A stretch of 64,000 nt of DNA from Acidovorax sp. (GTDB lineage: Bacteria; Pseudomonadota; Gammaproteobacteria; Burkholderiales; Burkholderiaceae_C), in NCBI GenBank assembly GCA_030692685.1, contig JAUXZO010000025.1:16940-80939 (forward strand). The letters run 5' to 3'. The notes beneath the pieces were generated by a model. The model saw only the letters and a program-made list of their open reading frames with translations. It did no database searches and was not told where the DNA came from. This document shows, one piece after another, positions 1 through 9,566 of this stretch. Position numbers and translations under genes: made by a program. The first letter of the stretch is position 1; each line of letters starts with the position of its first letter.

Positions 1-122
1 TGACCCAACTGGTCGGAGGCGGCCTGCTGAGCGGCTTGGGTGTCCTGCAACACTTTGCGCGCGTCGTCACGCTTGCGGGTAGCCACTTCAACGGCAACCA
101 TGAGGGATGTAAGGTTGGACAT
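1..122 (-). CDS. fliJ: FliJ, flagellar export protein (N-terminal part; gene runs off the left edge)
   Basis: Only the first 40 codons are in the window. The peptide starts MSNLTSLMVAVEVATRKRDD and continues as a charged, Gln/Ala-rich helix, as expected of the FliJ coiled coil. FliJ is the small cytoplasmic protein that sits in the FliI ATPase ring and helps deliver export substrates and chaperones. The identification rests mainly on position: it starts 15 nt downstream of the fliI stop in a fliF-G-H-I-J order. The ATG at 120-122 has only a weak Shine-Dalgarno. The C-terminal part lies outside the window. Confidence 0.75.
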   Translation of the reverse strand, partial: MSNLTSLMVAVEVATRKRDDARKVLQDTQAAQQAASDQLG

Positions 123-137
123 GGCACGCTACCGGGT

Positions 138-1532
138 TCAATGGTCCAACACCGCGGCCATGGCCGCCACACTCTGATCCATGGAGGCGGCCTCAAACAT
201 GTCCTGCTGCAGAAAATGAGCCATCTGGGGCTGCAAGCGAATCGACTCGTCCAAGGCGGGATCGGACCCACTCATGTATGCGCCCACTTGCACAAGATCG
301 CGGCTCTTCTGGTAGCGCGAGTACACCGCCCTGAAACGACGGGCCAGGTCGAAGTGCCCACGTGATACGACGTTATGCATCACCCGCGATGCAGACTGCT
401 CAATGTCGATCGCGGGGAAATGACCTGTTTCCGCAAGTGCACGCGACAAGACAATGTGACCATCCAGAATTGCACGCGCTGCGTCGGCAATTGGATCCTG
501 CTGGTCATCACCTTCTGAGAGAACCGTGTAGAAAGCCGTGATAGAGCCCACTCCGTGCAACCCGTTGCCACTGCGTTCTACCAATTGAGGCAGCTTGGCA
601 AAACACGATGGTGGGTACCCCTTGGTGGCCGGAGGTTCGCCAATGGCCAACGCGATTTCGCGCTGCGCCATGGCGTAGCGTGTCAATGAATCCATGAGCA
701 GCAGTACATGCTTGCCCTTGTCCCGAAAATGCTCAGCAACCGCCGTGGCATAAGCTGCACCCTGCATGCGCAACAGGGGGGGTGCATCCGCAGGCGCAGC
801 CACCACCACAGAGCGAGCGCGGCCGTCGGTGCCCAGAATGTCTTCGACAAACTCTTTGACCTCTCGGCCCCGCTCGCCAATGAGCCCCACGACGATCACA
901 TCGGCGCGGGTGTAACGCGCCATCATGCCCAGCAGCACGCTCTTGCCCACGCCCGAACCAGCAAACAGCCCCAGACGCTGACCCCGCCCCACGGTAAGCA
1001 ATGCATTGATTGCGCGCACGCCGGTGTCCAACGTCTCTCGCACCGGGTCTCGGTCCATGGCGTTGATCTGGCGGCGGTCCATGGGTTCGGACACTACATC
1101 CTGCACCGGCCCACCATGGTCCAGCGGCAGGCCCTGGGCGTCTACCACGCGGCCCAACAAACCATCGCCCATCGGCAAACGCAATACGCCAGCGCGTTGC
1201 ACTGGCCTTGAGGTCTCACCCAAGCGGGGGCTCGGAATATAGGGCGGAGCGGGCACCACACTGGCACCACTGGAAAGCCCATGGATGTCGCCCGCGGGCA
1301 TCAAAAAAGCACGATCGGCAGAGAACCCCACCACTTCGGAAAGCACAGGCGCATGCCCAGGCATCTGCACCAGACACTGCGACCCCACCGGCACACGGAT
1401 ACCCACCGCTTCCAGCACAAGGCCCGTCAGTCGCGTCAGGGTACCGCGCGTTTCAAGTGGGGCACGTTCTGACACGCGTGCGCGTGCGTCGTCCATCAAA
1501 CGCATCCACGACGAGGTGGGTTCAATGCTCAT
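138..1532 (-). CDS. fliI: FliI, flagellum-specific ATPase
   Basis: 464 aa. FliI is the F1-beta-like ATPase of the flagellar type III export apparatus and promotes substrate unfolding and entry in the cytoplasm. The P-loop GSGVGKS lies near residue 185, followed by the Walker B segment [10 protein letters not shown] and the FliI/type III ATPase signature [12 protein letters not shown]. The reading frame stays open upstream, but the ATG at 1532 (MSIEPTSSW) is preceded by a GGAGG ribosome site and overlaps the end of fliH by 11 nt, so it is the chosen start. Length is normal for the family. It is co-transcribed with fliF-G-H-J. Confidence 0.97.
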   Translation of the reverse strand: MSIEPTSSWMRLMDDARARVSERAPLETRGTLTRLTGLVLEAVGIRVPVGSQCLVQMPGHAPVLSEVVGFSADRAFLMPAGDIHGLSSGASVVPAPPYIPSPRLGETSRPVQRAGVLRLPMGDGLLGRVVDAQGLPLDHGGPVQDVVSEPMDRRQINAMDRDPVRETLDTGVRAINALLTVGRGQRLGLFAGSGVGKSVLLGMMARYTRADVIVVGLIGERGREVKEFVEDILGTDGRARSVVVAAPADAPPLLRMQGAAYATAVAEHFRDKGKHVLLLMDSLTRYAMAQREIALAIGEPPATKGYPPSCFAKLPQLVERSGNGLHGVGSITAFYTVLSEGDDQQDPIADAARAILDGHIVLSRALAETGHFPAIDIEQSASRVMHNVVSRGHFDLARRFRAVYSRYQKSRDLVQVGAYMSGSDPALDESIRLQPQMAHFLQQDMFEAASMDQSVAAMAAVLDH

Positions 1533-2244
1533 CGCCGCCATCCTCCACCCAGGGTGAGTGCAGACCCAATGCGGCAATGGCGCGCTGCCAGCGTTTTTCG
1601 AGGCCGCCATCCACCACAGTACCGGCAGATTCAACCAGACAACCTCCTGGCGGTACGGCAGCGTCGGCCATCCACTGGATGCCCGGAGCGTCAATTTCTT
1701 TGCGCAGAGGCTGCGCCATGGCTTCCATATCGACAGGATTCAACCGCACGGTGGCGGGCTTTCCTTCGTTGACCAGCATGCCGACTGCCTCTCGCACCAC
1801 GGGCTGCAACGCATTCGGGTTGACCGATAGCTCCTGGCGCACCACCTGCCGCGCAATGTCGCAGGCCAGCTCCAGCATCTGTTGGGCCATCTGCTGCTGC
1901 ATATCGATCAACGTGGCGTCAAGGTTTTGAAACATCGCTTGCATGCGCAGTGCCGCTTCGTGGCCCTGTTGGGCAATGTACTCATCCATCCGGCGCTGCC
2001 ACTCCAGCGCAGTTTGCGCCTGACCCTGTGCAAAACCTTCGGTATAAGCGTCGTCGCACGCCTGCTGGACCAGCGCCTGCTGGGCCGCCTCGTCAATCTC
2101 GACCGGAATCTCGGCCACGGGTTGTGACTCGGGTTCGGGCTCCACCGAGCCATCCACCGCACCAAACTTCCATTGCGTGAAATCACCCACTTCCTCGCTG
2201 GGGATGAACCGCGAGTACGAGCGTTGGCTAGACGAATGCGTCAT
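1522..2244 (-). CDS. fliH: FliH, flagellar export ATPase regulator
   Basis: 240 aa. FliH binds FliI and the C-ring and negatively regulates the ATPase before docking. The protein has an acidic, Pro/Glu-rich N-terminus, a central Ala/Gln-rich helical stretch (about residues 60-130, including [19 protein letters not shown]) and a C-terminal globular FliH domain. The start at MTHSSSQ is supported by GGAGG eight nt upstream inside the fliG 3' end; an alternative start five codons upstream is possible. It overlaps fliG by 17 nt and fliI by 11 nt, consistent with translational coupling. Confidence 0.93.
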   Translation of the reverse strand: MTHSSSQRSYSRFIPSEEVGDFTQWKFGAVDGSVEPEPESQPVAEIPVEIDEAAQQALVQQACDDAYTEGFAQGQAQTALEWQRRMDEYIAQQGHEAALRMQAMFQNLDATLIDMQQQMAQQMLELACDIARQVVRQELSVNPNALQPVVREAVGMLVNEGKPATVRLNPVDMEAMAQPLRKEIDAPGIQWMADAAVPPGGCLVESAGTVVDGGLEKRWQRAIAALGLHSPWVEDGGDEH

Positions 2245-3223
2245 CACCACCGCCTCCAATCACAATCTGACCTTCGTCGGACAAGCGACGCACGGTCTTG
2301 AGGATTTCCTTTTGCTGGGCCTCCACCTCGGACAGGCGCATTGGCCCGCGGGATTCGAGGTCTTCGCGCAGCGCCTCGGCGGCCCGCGAGGACATGTTCG
2401 ACAAAAACTTCTCGCGCAAATCGGGAATAGCCCCTTTGAGCGCCACGATGAGCGTTTCGGACGCCACCTCTTTGAGCACGGACTGAATGGCTTTGTCGTC
2501 GAGCTTGAGCACGTCGTCGAACACGAACATCTTGTCCATGATCTTCTGGGCCAGGTCTGGGTCGTAACCACGGATGGATTCGAGCACCACCGCATCCATG
2601 TTGCCACCCAGCAGATTGATGATCTCAGCCGCCGCCTTGACCCCGCCGAGCGAACTTTTGCGAATTTTGTCGCCACCTGCCAGCACCTTGAACAACACTT
2701 CGTTCAGGTCTTTCAATGCCGTCGGCTGGATACCTTCGAGCGTCGCCACGCGCAGCAAAATCTCGCTGCGTTGCCGGTCTGTCAGGTGCATCAAAATGCC
2801 GGACGCTTGGTCGCTGTCCAGGTGCACCAAGATGGCTGCAACAATCTGCGGATGTTCGTTGCGCAGCAGTTCAGCCACCGACAGTGGATCCATCCACTTC
2901 AGACTTTCAATACCAGAGACATCACCGCCCTGCAAAATGCGGTCGATCAGCAGCCCTGCCTTGTCATCACCCAGCGCACGTCGCAGCACGGCGCGCACAT
3001 AGTTGCCGGTGTCAGACACCAACAAGCTCTGCGCCGCAGCGGCGGTAGAGAATTTGTTGATGACCTGGTCTACTTTCTCGCGCGACACCGATCGCATGCG
3101 CGCAATGGTTTCGCCCAGCTTTTGCACTTCCTTGGGCGAGAAATGCTTGAATACTTCGGCCGCCTCTTCTTCGCCGAGGGACATCAGCATGATGGCTGCG
3201 TCGTTGAGTCCTTGGTCGTCCAT
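2228..3223 (-). CDS. fliG: FliG, flagellar motor switch protein
   Basis: 331 aa, full family length. FliG is the C-ring rotor protein that contacts FliF through its N-domain and MotA through charged residues of its C-domain. The N-terminus (LNDAAIMLMSLGEEEAAEVFKHFS) is typical. The middle region carries EHPQIVAAILVHL, a classic FliG/MgtE-N signature (EHPQ motif). The C-terminal torque helix region includes REKFLSNMSSRAAEALREDLE with the expected alternating charges. It lies between fliF and fliH on the minus strand. Confidence 0.98.
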   Translation of the reverse strand: MDDQGLNDAAIMLMSLGEEEAAEVFKHFSPKEVQKLGETIARMRSVSREKVDQVINKFSTAAAAQSLLVSDTGNYVRAVLRRALGDDKAGLLIDRILQGGDVSGIESLKWMDPLSVAELLRNEHPQIVAAILVHLDSDQASGILMHLTDRQRSEILLRVATLEGIQPTALKDLNEVLFKVLAGGDKIRKSSLGGVKAAAEIINLLGGNMDAVVLESIRGYDPDLAQKIMDKMFVFDDVLKLDDKAIQSVLKEVASETLIVALKGAIPDLREKFLSNMSSRAAEALREDLESRGPMRLSEVEAQQKEILKTVRRLSDEGQIVIGGGGDDAFV

Positions 3224-3247
3224 AGTTATCGTCCCTGAATTCGTGGA

Positions 3248-4933
3248 TCAGACGGGCTCGCCGTTCAGCCAGGTCTTCAGAATGTTGGCCACTGCGACCG
3301 GATTCGACTTTGCCAGCACACGCGCTTCTTCCAGGCGCAGTTGCTCGGGTGTCGCAGGCAATGCTTCGTCCTTTTTCCCCGGGGCAGGCAGCGCAGGGCG
3401 ATCGAGCGTTTCAGCTTCCAGTGCATTCAGCTGACCGCCTGCTACGGGAACGGCCTCCACCTTAACGAGCTTGGGGCCTTTGAGTGCAGGGCGCACCAAC
3501 CCCAGCAGCACAATGGCGGCAAACAGCACCGCCCCTACAGGCCAGGCAAAACTCTTGGCCAGTTCAAGGGCCTCAGGCTGCTTCCACAGCGGGACATCGT
3601 TGGCAGCAGCGGCAGTCACCTGGAAGGGCGTATTCATGAGGTTGACCGAATCCCCACGCTCGCGGTTGAAACCAATGGTCTCGCGCACCAACGCCGTCAT
3701 TTGCTCCAGCTGTTCAGGCGTCAGAGCCTTGGGCACCATCTTGCCTTTCTCTTCGGCCGACTGGTAGTTCACCACCACAGCAGCGCTCAGGCGCTTGACA
3801 GCGCCGGTGCCGTTCCGCGTGACCTTGACGGTCTTGTCCACCTCGAAGTTGGTGGTGGACTCGCGCTTGCTGGTTTGCTCTTCGGTACCTTGCTGTCCAC
3901 CCGCATTGGGTGCGGGGTTAGCGCCGTTGATGGGGGCTGCGGCGGGCACAGGCGGCTGGTTGGCAACAGCGCCAGGGACGCCCGTCGCGGTTTTGTTGGC
4001 GCTGCCCTTGCTTTCAAGCACCTGCTGGCTGCGGATAGCGCTGGCATCTGGCGTCTGGTTGGGACGGAACTGCTCAGAGGTCGATTCGGTCTGCGTAAAG
4101 TCCACCTCTGCCGTCACTTGCGCCTTGACGTTGTCACGGCCCACCACCGGCTCCAGAATTTCCATGATCCGACGCGTGTATTGCTGCTCGATCTGCTGCA
4201 CATACAACAACTGCTGGGCATTGGCCTCGGCGCCAGCAGAGTTGTCGGGAGACTGCGACAGCAGTTTGCCCGTGTCGTCCAGCACACTCACCGCAGACGG
4301 CGCGAGTTCTGGCACGCTGGATGCCACCAGATGGACGATGCCCGCCAACTGGGCGCGATCCAGAATGCGGCCCGGGTGCAGGCTGACCAGCACCGACGCT
4401 GAAGGCTTTTGCTGCTCGCGGAAAAATCCATTTTGATTGGGCAGCGCCAAGTGCACGCGCGCGCCCTGCACGGAAGACAGGGCCTGAATGGAACGGGTCA
4501 GTTCGCCCTCCAGCCCGCGTTGAAAGTTCAGCCGCTCCTGGAATTGGGTCATGCCAAACTTGCTGGACTCCATCAACTCGAACCCCGCCACCGAACCCTT
4601 GGGCAGGCCTTGTGTTGCCAAGCGCAGGCGCACATCGTGCACGCGATCAGAGGGGATCAGAATGGCGCCGCCTCCATCCGCATGTTTGTAAGGCACGTTC
4701 ATTTGCGACAACTGGGCCACGATGGCACCACCATCTTTGTCACTCAGGTTGGCAAACAGCACCCGGTAATCGGGCTGGCGCCCCAAAACAATGGCCGCAA
4801 TGGCCGCCGCCACGAGCAATGCCACACCCACGCCCAGACGCATGCGCTGTCCCCGGTCAAGGGTAGACAGCCGCTGCAACCAGTTAGGACTGGCAGCAGG
4901 GGTAACGAGAGGGATTTCAGCAACTGCAGACAT
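3248..4933 (-). CDS. fliF: FliF, MS-ring protein
   Basis: 561 aa from the ATG at 4933, which follows GGAAAG at good spacing; an in-frame ATG four codons earlier (4945) is the alternative. FliF oligomers form the membrane MS-ring, the first flagellar structure assembled. Visible features are a first membrane segment near residues 30-50 (LGVGVALLVAAAIAAIVLG), the periplasmic ring-building domains, a Pro/Ala/Gly-rich loop around residues 300-350, a second membrane segment near 455-480, and the C-terminal FliG-binding tail ANILKTWLNGE. First gene of the minus-strand fliFGHIJ operon, divergent from fliE. Confidence 0.97.
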   Translation of the reverse strand: MSAVAEIPLVTPAASPNWLQRLSTLDRGQRMRLGVGVALLVAAAIAAIVLGRQPDYRVLFANLSDKDGGAIVAQLSQMNVPYKHADGGGAILIPSDRVHDVRLRLATQGLPKGSVAGFELMESSKFGMTQFQERLNFQRGLEGELTRSIQALSSVQGARVHLALPNQNGFFREQQKPSASVLVSLHPGRILDRAQLAGIVHLVASSVPELAPSAVSVLDDTGKLLSQSPDNSAGAEANAQQLLYVQQIEQQYTRRIMEILEPVVGRDNVKAQVTAEVDFTQTESTSEQFRPNQTPDASAIRSQQVLESKGSANKTATGVPGAVANQPPVPAAAPINGANPAPNAGGQQGTEEQTSKRESTTNFEVDKTVKVTRNGTGAVKRLSAAVVVNYQSAEEKGKMVPKALTPEQLEQMTALVRETIGFNRERGDSVNLMNTPFQVTAAAANDVPLWKQPEALELAKSFAWPVGAVLFAAIVLLGLVRPALKGPKLVKVEAVPVAGGQLNALEAETLDRPALPAPGKKDEALPATPEQLRLEEARVLAKSNPVAVANILKTWLNGEPV

Positions 4934-5107
4934 CGTGCTTTCCATGAGGGCAGGCCCGGCAACAGACCAAAGCGTGGAGTCGATTATTCGGTCACGCCTC
5001 CAAAATGTTCGCTGGATAAGCCGCGCGTTTGGCTGTCAATTCAGAGCGATGATTTCCAACCCGGTGGCTAGGATACGCAGCATACCGCCATTCCTACGGA
5101 CACCGCC
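4934..5107. promoter_or_regulatory. fliF/fliE divergent intergenic region
   Basis: 174 nt separate the divergent fliF operon and fliE. It must carry both promoters. No clear sigma-28 or sigma-54 consensus was found, so these are probably class II promoters under the flagellar master regulator. That is inference from gene class; FlhDC boxes are too degenerate to call by eye. Confidence 0.4.
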
Positions 5108-5419
5108 ATGGACCTTCGCATCTCAAGCTCAATCGCCCCCCTCCAGGGCGCTGGCATGGCGCGCCGTGCTGTGGCACCGCAAAATGAGGGGAACGAAGTA
5201 GGGTTCTCGGGGGCGCTCAAGGGCGCCTTGCAGTCGGTAAGCGCGGCGCAAAACCGCTCTTCCGATCTTCAAAAAGAGGTTCAGTTGGAGAACCCCTCGG
5301 TCAGCCTGGAAGAAACCATGGTGGCAATGCAGAAGGCGCAGATCGGGTTCCAGGCTACCCTGCACGTGCGCAACCGCATGGTTCAGGCTTACACCGACAT
5401 CATGAACATGCAGGTGTAA
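5108..5419 (+). CDS. fliE: FliE, MS-ring/rod junction protein
   Basis: 103 aa, normal length. FliE connects the MS-ring to the proximal rod and is an early export substrate. The C-terminal half carries the family signature: the NPSVSLEETMVAMQKAQIGF segment followed by RNRMVQAYTDIMNMQV. The N-terminus is the usual low-complexity exported segment. It is transcribed alone on the plus strand, divergent from fliF, and ends before a repeat and a bidirectional terminator. Confidence 0.96.
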   Translation: MDLRISSSIAPLQGAGMARRAVAPQNEGNEVGFSGALKGALQSVSAAQNRSSDLQKEVQLENPSVSLEETMVAMQKAQIGFQATLHVRNRMVQAYTDIMNMQV

Positions 5420-5433
5420 TCTTTGCAGGCACT

Positions 5434-5535
5434 ATGAAAACTATAGCTTCCAGCGCTTGTTGAATAAAGACTTCAACCAACAATCAGTTGAGAACCTATC
5501 AAATACAAGCGCTAGCAGCTCACTTATAAATAGCA
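5434..5535. repeat. Dispersed palindromic repeat, family A (copy A1, long form)
   Basis: Contains CTATAGCTTCCAGCGCTTGTT and, about 50 nt on, the approximate reverse complement ACAAGCGCTAGCAGCT, so it can fold as a long stem. The same TAGCGCTT..AAGCGCTA core recurs about ten more times in the window. Here it lies between convergent fliE and fliT. Confidence 0.7.
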
Positions 5536-5542
5536 ATAACAG

Positions 5543-5567
5543 GAAAGCCCCGCACTGCGGGGCTTTC
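5543..5567. terminator. Bidirectional intrinsic terminator between fliE and fliT
   Basis: Perfect 11-bp GC-rich stem (GAAAGCCCCGC / GCGGGGCTTTC) with a 3-nt loop, flanked by T-rich sequence. It separates the convergent fliE and fliT genes and can serve both. Confidence 0.85.
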
Positions 5568-5602
5568 TTGTTTCATCTTTTGCGGCTGACTGCATCGGTG
5601 CA

Positions 5603-5902
5603 TCAGTGCATCATTTGCGGCTGGCCTTCAAACAGATGTTCAAATTGCGCCAGCCAAGGTTCAGCCAAGCAGCGAATCTGCGCGTCGTTGCGCAAAATGC
5701 GCTGCATGATGCGGGTCTTCTCGCGCTTGTGCTCTGGTAGCAGCTCATGCTCTTGTGACTTGAAGCGCAACTGCTCGATCAACACAGCGCAGGCGCCCTC
5801 GTAGCGCACCACACCGTCCCAATCCTTCAGCTTCGCCGCCTCCAACATTTTGGAGCTGCTGTCTTCTATGGCTTTGTAGTAATCGATGAGCATATGAGAC
5901 AT
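5603..5902 (-). CDS. fliT: FliT, flagellar export chaperone for FliD
   Basis: 99 aa. FliT is the small cytoplasmic chaperone of the filament cap FliD; in enterics it also restrains FlhDC. The sequence is mostly helical (DYYKAIEDSSSKMLEAAKLKDWDGVVRYE at the N-terminus), with the charged middle and Leu/Phe-rich C-terminal helix of the family. It lies 3 nt downstream of fliS in the usual fliD-S-T order. ATG at 5902 or the ATG three codons later are both possible starts. Identification rests on sequence character plus position. Confidence 0.85.
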   Translation of the reverse strand: MSHMLIDYYKAIEDSSSKMLEAAKLKDWDGVVRYEGACAVLIEQLRFKSQEHELLPEHKREKTRIMQRILRNDAQIRCLAEPWLAQFEHLFEGQPQMMH

Positions 5903-5905
5903 GGT

Positions 5906-6358
5906 TCAGGCCTCCACCAGCGCTGGCTGGCCCGAGGCAGAGATACCTGAAGTACCCGCACCTGGTTGTTTCTTGATCTCGTTCCAGCCTTGGGCTACAG
6001 GCTCAATCAAACGCATAACTTCCTGCATCATGGCATCGTCATTGCGGGCATTGGCCAGGATCAGGCGATGGATGCAGTACTCGTAAAGAGCGCCGAGGTT
6101 CTGGGCAATCTCCCCGCCATCCACTTTGTCAAGCGCAGTGCTTAGACCCTCTTCAATGATGCGGATGGCTTTGGAGATGTTGTTGACCTTACCCAGTACA
6201 TCACCACGCGCCATGGCACCACGTGCCGTTGCAATGGCACCGATGGCACCTTCGTACAACAGCGCAACCAGCTGGTGCTGGTCGATCGTGTGCATGCTGG
6301 TTTCGACATTGATACGCTGATAAGCGTTGGCTGCACGGGGGCTGTAGGCGCTGAACAT
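5906..6358 (-). CDS. fliS: FliS, flagellin export chaperone
   Basis: 150 aa. FliS binds the C-terminal D0 helix of flagellin and delivers it to FlhA. The N-terminal motif AANAYQRINVET is the family signature, followed by HQLVALLYEGAI and the helical bundle including GGEIAQNLGALYEYCIHRLI. A GGAAGGA ribosome site precedes the ATG. The last ~20 residues (KKQPGAGTSGISASGQPALV) are a low-complexity tail. A sigma-28 promoter match lies just upstream, so fliST can be transcribed separately from fliD. Confidence 0.97.
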   Translation of the reverse strand: MFSAYSPRAANAYQRINVETSMHTIDQHQLVALLYEGAIGAIATARGAMARGDVLGKVNNISKAIRIIEEGLSTALDKVDGGEIAQNLGALYEYCIHRLILANARNDDAMMQEVMRLIEPVAQGWNEIKKQPGAGTSGISASGQPALVEA

Positions 6359-6388
6359 GCTGACAATCCTTCCGAGGTATTACTTTAG

Positions 6389-6415
6389 TTATCGGCTAGC
6401 GCCACAAAAACTGAA
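6389..6415 (-). promoter_or_regulatory. Sigma-28 (FliA) promoter for fliS-fliT
   Basis: On the minus strand TTCAGTTT, 11-nt spacer, GCCGATAA. The -10 element matches the enterobacterial sigma-28 consensus exactly (8/8) and the -35 matches 6/8. It sits about 30 nt upstream of the fliS start codon, between fliD and fliS. Confidence 0.85.
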
Positions 6416-6423
6416 GCCCTCGA

Positions 6424-7857
6424 TTAACCGGTTGACTTGTTCCAAGTGGTCACCTGTTGTGCGATATAGGCGTTTAAGCCATTCAGGGTGCTCATCTGCG
6501 TATCCAGCGCGTTATAGCGCGCAGTGATGCGCTTTTCAAAAGCATCTACCCTGTCGTTGAACCGCGCTTGATCCAAGCCATTGCGCTTGAGGTTCAACTG
6601 CAGCGTGTCGTCCTTCGATTTGAAGAAACCATCGGTGGACAACAGATTGGTGGTAAGCGCCTTCAGCTGCACAGCAAGACCATTGGCCGAGCCGCCGCCA
6701 GTATTGCGAAACAGATTCTTTACATCGTCTGGTTTCTCTGCCAACGCCTTGGCCAGCTTGGTGGAATCCAACGCCAGATCGCCACCCAACTGCTGCGTGA
6801 TGCCCACGTCCGCCAAGCGCGAGAAGGCCCCGCCGCCCGAGGTCACAGACTGGATGGCATTGCGCAGAGAGTTCTGCAACGCGACAGCCGTCGAATCCCC
6901 CTGCAACAACCCGGCCGAGTTGGTCTTCGAGTCGTATTTCGTGGCGTCCTGAAGCAACTGGTTGATGGCGTTGTACGCCTTGACGAACTCAGCGATATTC
7001 GACTTGATCGCCGTGTCATCCTTGCCCACGGCAACTTCGATCGGAGCCGTAGTCACTTGCTCAGCCTTGAAGGTCACCCCAGAAATCGTGGAGGCAAAAG
7101 TATTGGTGGCAGAAGATACTGCGATGCCGTTGACCGTAGCCTTGGCGTCGGCAGCCGCTTGGGTCACAAGAGTGCCCGCCACGAGGCGAGACAGTCCGGT
7201 GGCGTCGGTATTACCCGCACTTGCGACATTAGTGTCTCCGCCTTCCATCACGCCAAGGCGAAAACCTGCCTCTTCGCCGGTGGTCTTGCTGCGCAACAAC
7301 AGGCGCTCACCCGAAGCGTCGCTCAAAATCGACGCAGTCACGCCCCCGTTGGACCCATTGATTTTGCTGGCCACGTCTGTAAGCGTATCGCTGGCACTGA
7401 CGGTGATGTCCACGGGTTGGCCGCTGCCAGGCGTGAAAGATGCAGGTGACACGCTCCATTTGCCCAACTCCAGGCGGATCGTCCCAGCGCCCAACGCACC
7501 GCCCACAGGCAAAAGTGCAGCAGACGCCGTGGCCTGCGCCTTGGCCAGACTTTGCACTTCCACACTGAAGGTCGTGGGTAACGTGCCACCGATGGCCGTG
7601 GCAGATACATATTTGGAATCAGACGACGACGTGCTCACACCATTCCAGCCGGTCAGACTGGTCAGTTTGCCTGCGGCATCCCCCAGGGCGGAAACAAGCG
7701 ACTTGATCTGGCCGTACGCCGATATTTTTGTGCTGACCGTGGCAGCCTGTAACTTCAGCGTGTCCAGGGGCCTTTTCTCGAGCGCGACCAACTGGGAAAT
7801 GATGCTCTTGACATCAAGCCCGTTTGTCGCGAGGCCTGGGGATGAAATGGTTGCCAT
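6424..7857 (-). CDS. fliD: FliD, filament cap protein (HAP2)
   Basis: 477 aa from the ATG at 7857 (MATISSPGLATNGLDVKSII), which has AGGAGG at ideal spacing; the open frame continues 17 codons upstream without support. FliD forms the cap that promotes flagellin polymerisation at the filament tip. The N-terminal GLDVKSIISQLVALEKRPLD is the FliD_N signature. The middle is Ser/Thr-rich and exposed. The C-terminus (LKRNGLDQARFNDRVDAFEKRI ... ALDTQMSTLNGLNAYIAQQV) is the FliD_C coiled coil. Lies downstream of fliC1 and upstream of fliST. Confidence 0.97.
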   Translation of the reverse strand: MATISSPGLATNGLDVKSIISQLVALEKRPLDTLKLQAATVSTKISAYGQIKSLVSALGDAAGKLTSLTGWNGVSTSSSDSKYVSATAIGGTLPTTFSVEVQSLAKAQATASAALLPVGGALGAGTIRLELGKWSVSPASFTPGSGQPVDITVSASDTLTDVASKINGSNGGVTASILSDASGERLLLRSKTTGEEAGFRLGVMEGGDTNVASAGNTDATGLSRLVAGTLVTQAAADAKATVNGIAVSSATNTFASTISGVTFKAEQVTTAPIEVAVGKDDTAIKSNIAEFVKAYNAINQLLQDATKYDSKTNSAGLLQGDSTAVALQNSLRNAIQSVTSGGGAFSRLADVGITQQLGGDLALDSTKLAKALAEKPDDVKNLFRNTGGGSANGLAVQLKALTTNLLSTDGFFKSKDDTLQLNLKRNGLDQARFNDRVDAFEKRITARYNALDTQMSTLNGLNAYIAQQVTTWNKSTG

Positions 7858-7981
7858 ACAAACCTCCTGAACTTGTCCAACGGAAATTATGGCGCCGAAT
7901 GGCGACAATGAACGTCCGTAAACACGCCAGGAAACCCGTCTTATCCAGCGGTCCTGGCACCCGCCTTCCAGAAAGCCAAAT

Positions 7982-8039
7982 GGCGGCGACAGAAAACTGC
8001 CGCCGCCCCGGTCACGTCAGGGCGCTGCAACGCCCTGAC
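7982..8039 (-). terminator. Tandem hairpins downstream of fliC1
   Basis: Two stem-loops follow the flagellin stop: GTCAGGGCG / CGCCCTGAC (9-bp perfect stem, 6-nt loop) at 8016-8039, and an 11-bp stem with one mismatch and an AAAA/TTTT loop at 7982-8007. Neither has a strong U-tract. They probably end or stabilise the abundant fliC1 mRNA before fliD. Confidence 0.6.
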
Positions 8040-8054
8040 CGCCATACCCGCTTA

Positions 8055-9566
8055 TTAACGCAGCAGGGCCAACACACCCTGCGGCAGCTGGTTGGCCTGG
8101 GCCACCATTGCGGTGCCAGCCTGTTGCAAGATCTGAGCGCGCGAGAGGTTAGCTGTTTCTGCAGCGAAGTCTGCATCCAGAATGCGCGAACGCGATGACG
8201 AGAGATTCTCCGAAGTGACCTGCAGGTTGGAGATGCTGGTCTCAAAACGCGACTGCAACGCACCAAGCTTGGCTCGCTCACCGTTGATGAAAGCCAAACC
8301 GGAGTCCACTGTCTTCAATGCTTCGGTTGCCTTCTTGAATGTCGTTACATCCAGGTTGGCAACCTCTTTCAGGTCAGAAGCAGAGTCGGCAGCAGCTGTA
8401 GTATTGAAGGCATTGGTCGTGGTTGCGACGGTAGAGAACGACTTGTCGGAATCAAGCACTACATATCCACTGACCGTCGAAGCATCTGCACCAGTGGCCG
8501 CAGCCAGAGTATCCACAGCACCAATGGCAGTGCCGTCAGCCTGCAATTTCTGGATATTCACAGCACCCGAATTCGCGCCGGAAGCCGCACCCTTAGCAAG
8601 GGTGATATCTTGGCCTGTGGCGTTGGTCAAAATCACACCGTCGTTGGTGGAGTTGAGGGATGCCGTCACGCCCGTCTTTGACGCTTGCTCATTAATAGCC
8701 GCCACTGCGTTGGACAGGCCATCAGCGGTGTTCAGCGCAGTAACGTTAAAAGAAACGGATTGACCCAGCGCGGGGGATGTCGGCACGTTGTCCGAACGCA
8801 GCTCAAAGGTGTAAGAACCGGCGGATTCGAACTTGATTTCCACCTCAGTGCGGGCAGTGGCGGTCACACCCGTATTTGCAGTCTGAAGGTTGATGTTGTC
8901 GGCTATCGCCTTAGACGTATCGTTCGCAGCGATCGTGATGCTCTTAGCGCCCAATGAGCCGTTGACAGCCAATGTGCCGCCAGTTGTGCCGTTGGTTCCA
9001 AACGAAGTCGCGCTTGCGCCGCTACCCGAACCGTTTGCCGAGGTATTTTGGTTATTGCCGTAAACGCTGGTACGCAGATTGGCCGTGGCCGCCACGATGG
9101 TCTGGTTGGCATTAGCACCGACCTGGAACTGCTGGGTACCAAAGGAGCCATTCAGCAGCTTGGCACCGTTGAATTCAGTGGTTTGCGAAATGCGATCCAG
9201 CTCGCTCACCAGTTGACCTACTTCAGCCTGCAGGGCTTGACGATCGCTGGCGCTGTTGGAGGCATTGGCCGACTGCACCGCCAGTTCACGCACACGTTGC
9301 AGGATGTCGCCGGAGGCCTTGAGCGCGCCTTCAGCGGTTTGCGCCAGGGAGATACCGTCGTTGGCATTGCGAACTGCCTGGTTCAGACCGCGGATTTGGC
9401 TGGTGAAACGCTCCGAAATGGCCAAGCCAGCGGCGTCGTCCTTGGCGCTGTTGATGCGCAGGCCGGAAGACAGGCGTTGGATCGACGTATTGAGCGAAGT
9501 CTGGCTCATGCCCAGATTACGCTGAGCTGTCAAAGAGGCTACGTTGGTGTTGATGGTGGATGCCAT
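8055..9566 (-). CDS. fliC: Flagellin FliC1
   Basis: 503 aa from the ATG at 9566 ([18 protein letters not shown]), with AGGAGA upstream; the open frame extends 40 codons further without support. Filament subunit. The N-terminal D0/D1 region (about residues 1-170) contains [20 protein letters not shown], and the C-terminal D1/D0 (about 415-503) ends [13 protein letters not shown], both canonical. The central part is Ser/Thr/Asn/Gly-rich and surface exposed, a good substrate for O-glycosylation. A sigma-28 promoter lies about 140 nt upstream. A near-twin flagellin of exactly the same length is divergent to it. Confidence 0.97.
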   Translation of the reverse strand: MASTINTNVASLTAQRNLGMSQTSLNTSIQRLSSGLRINSAKDDAAGLAISERFTSQIRGLNQAVRNANDGISLAQTAEGALKASGDILQRVRELAVQSANASNSASDRQALQAEVGQLVSELDRISQTTEFNGAKLLNGSFGTQQFQVGANANQTIVAATANLRTSVYGNNQNTSANGSGSGASATSFGTNGTTGGTLAVNGSLGAKSITIAANDTSKAIADNINLQTANTGVTATARTEVEIKFESAGSYTFELRSDNVPTSPALGQSVSFNVTALNTADGLSNAVAAINEQASKTGVTASLNSTNDGVILTNATGQDITLAKGAASGANSGAVNIQKLQADGTAIGAVDTLAAATGADASTVSGYVVLDSDKSFSTVATTTNAFNTTAAADSASDLKEVANLDVTTFKKATEALKTVDSGLAFINGERAKLGALQSRFETSISNLQVTSENLSSSRSRILDADFAAETANLSRAQILQQAGTAMVAQANQLPQGVLALLR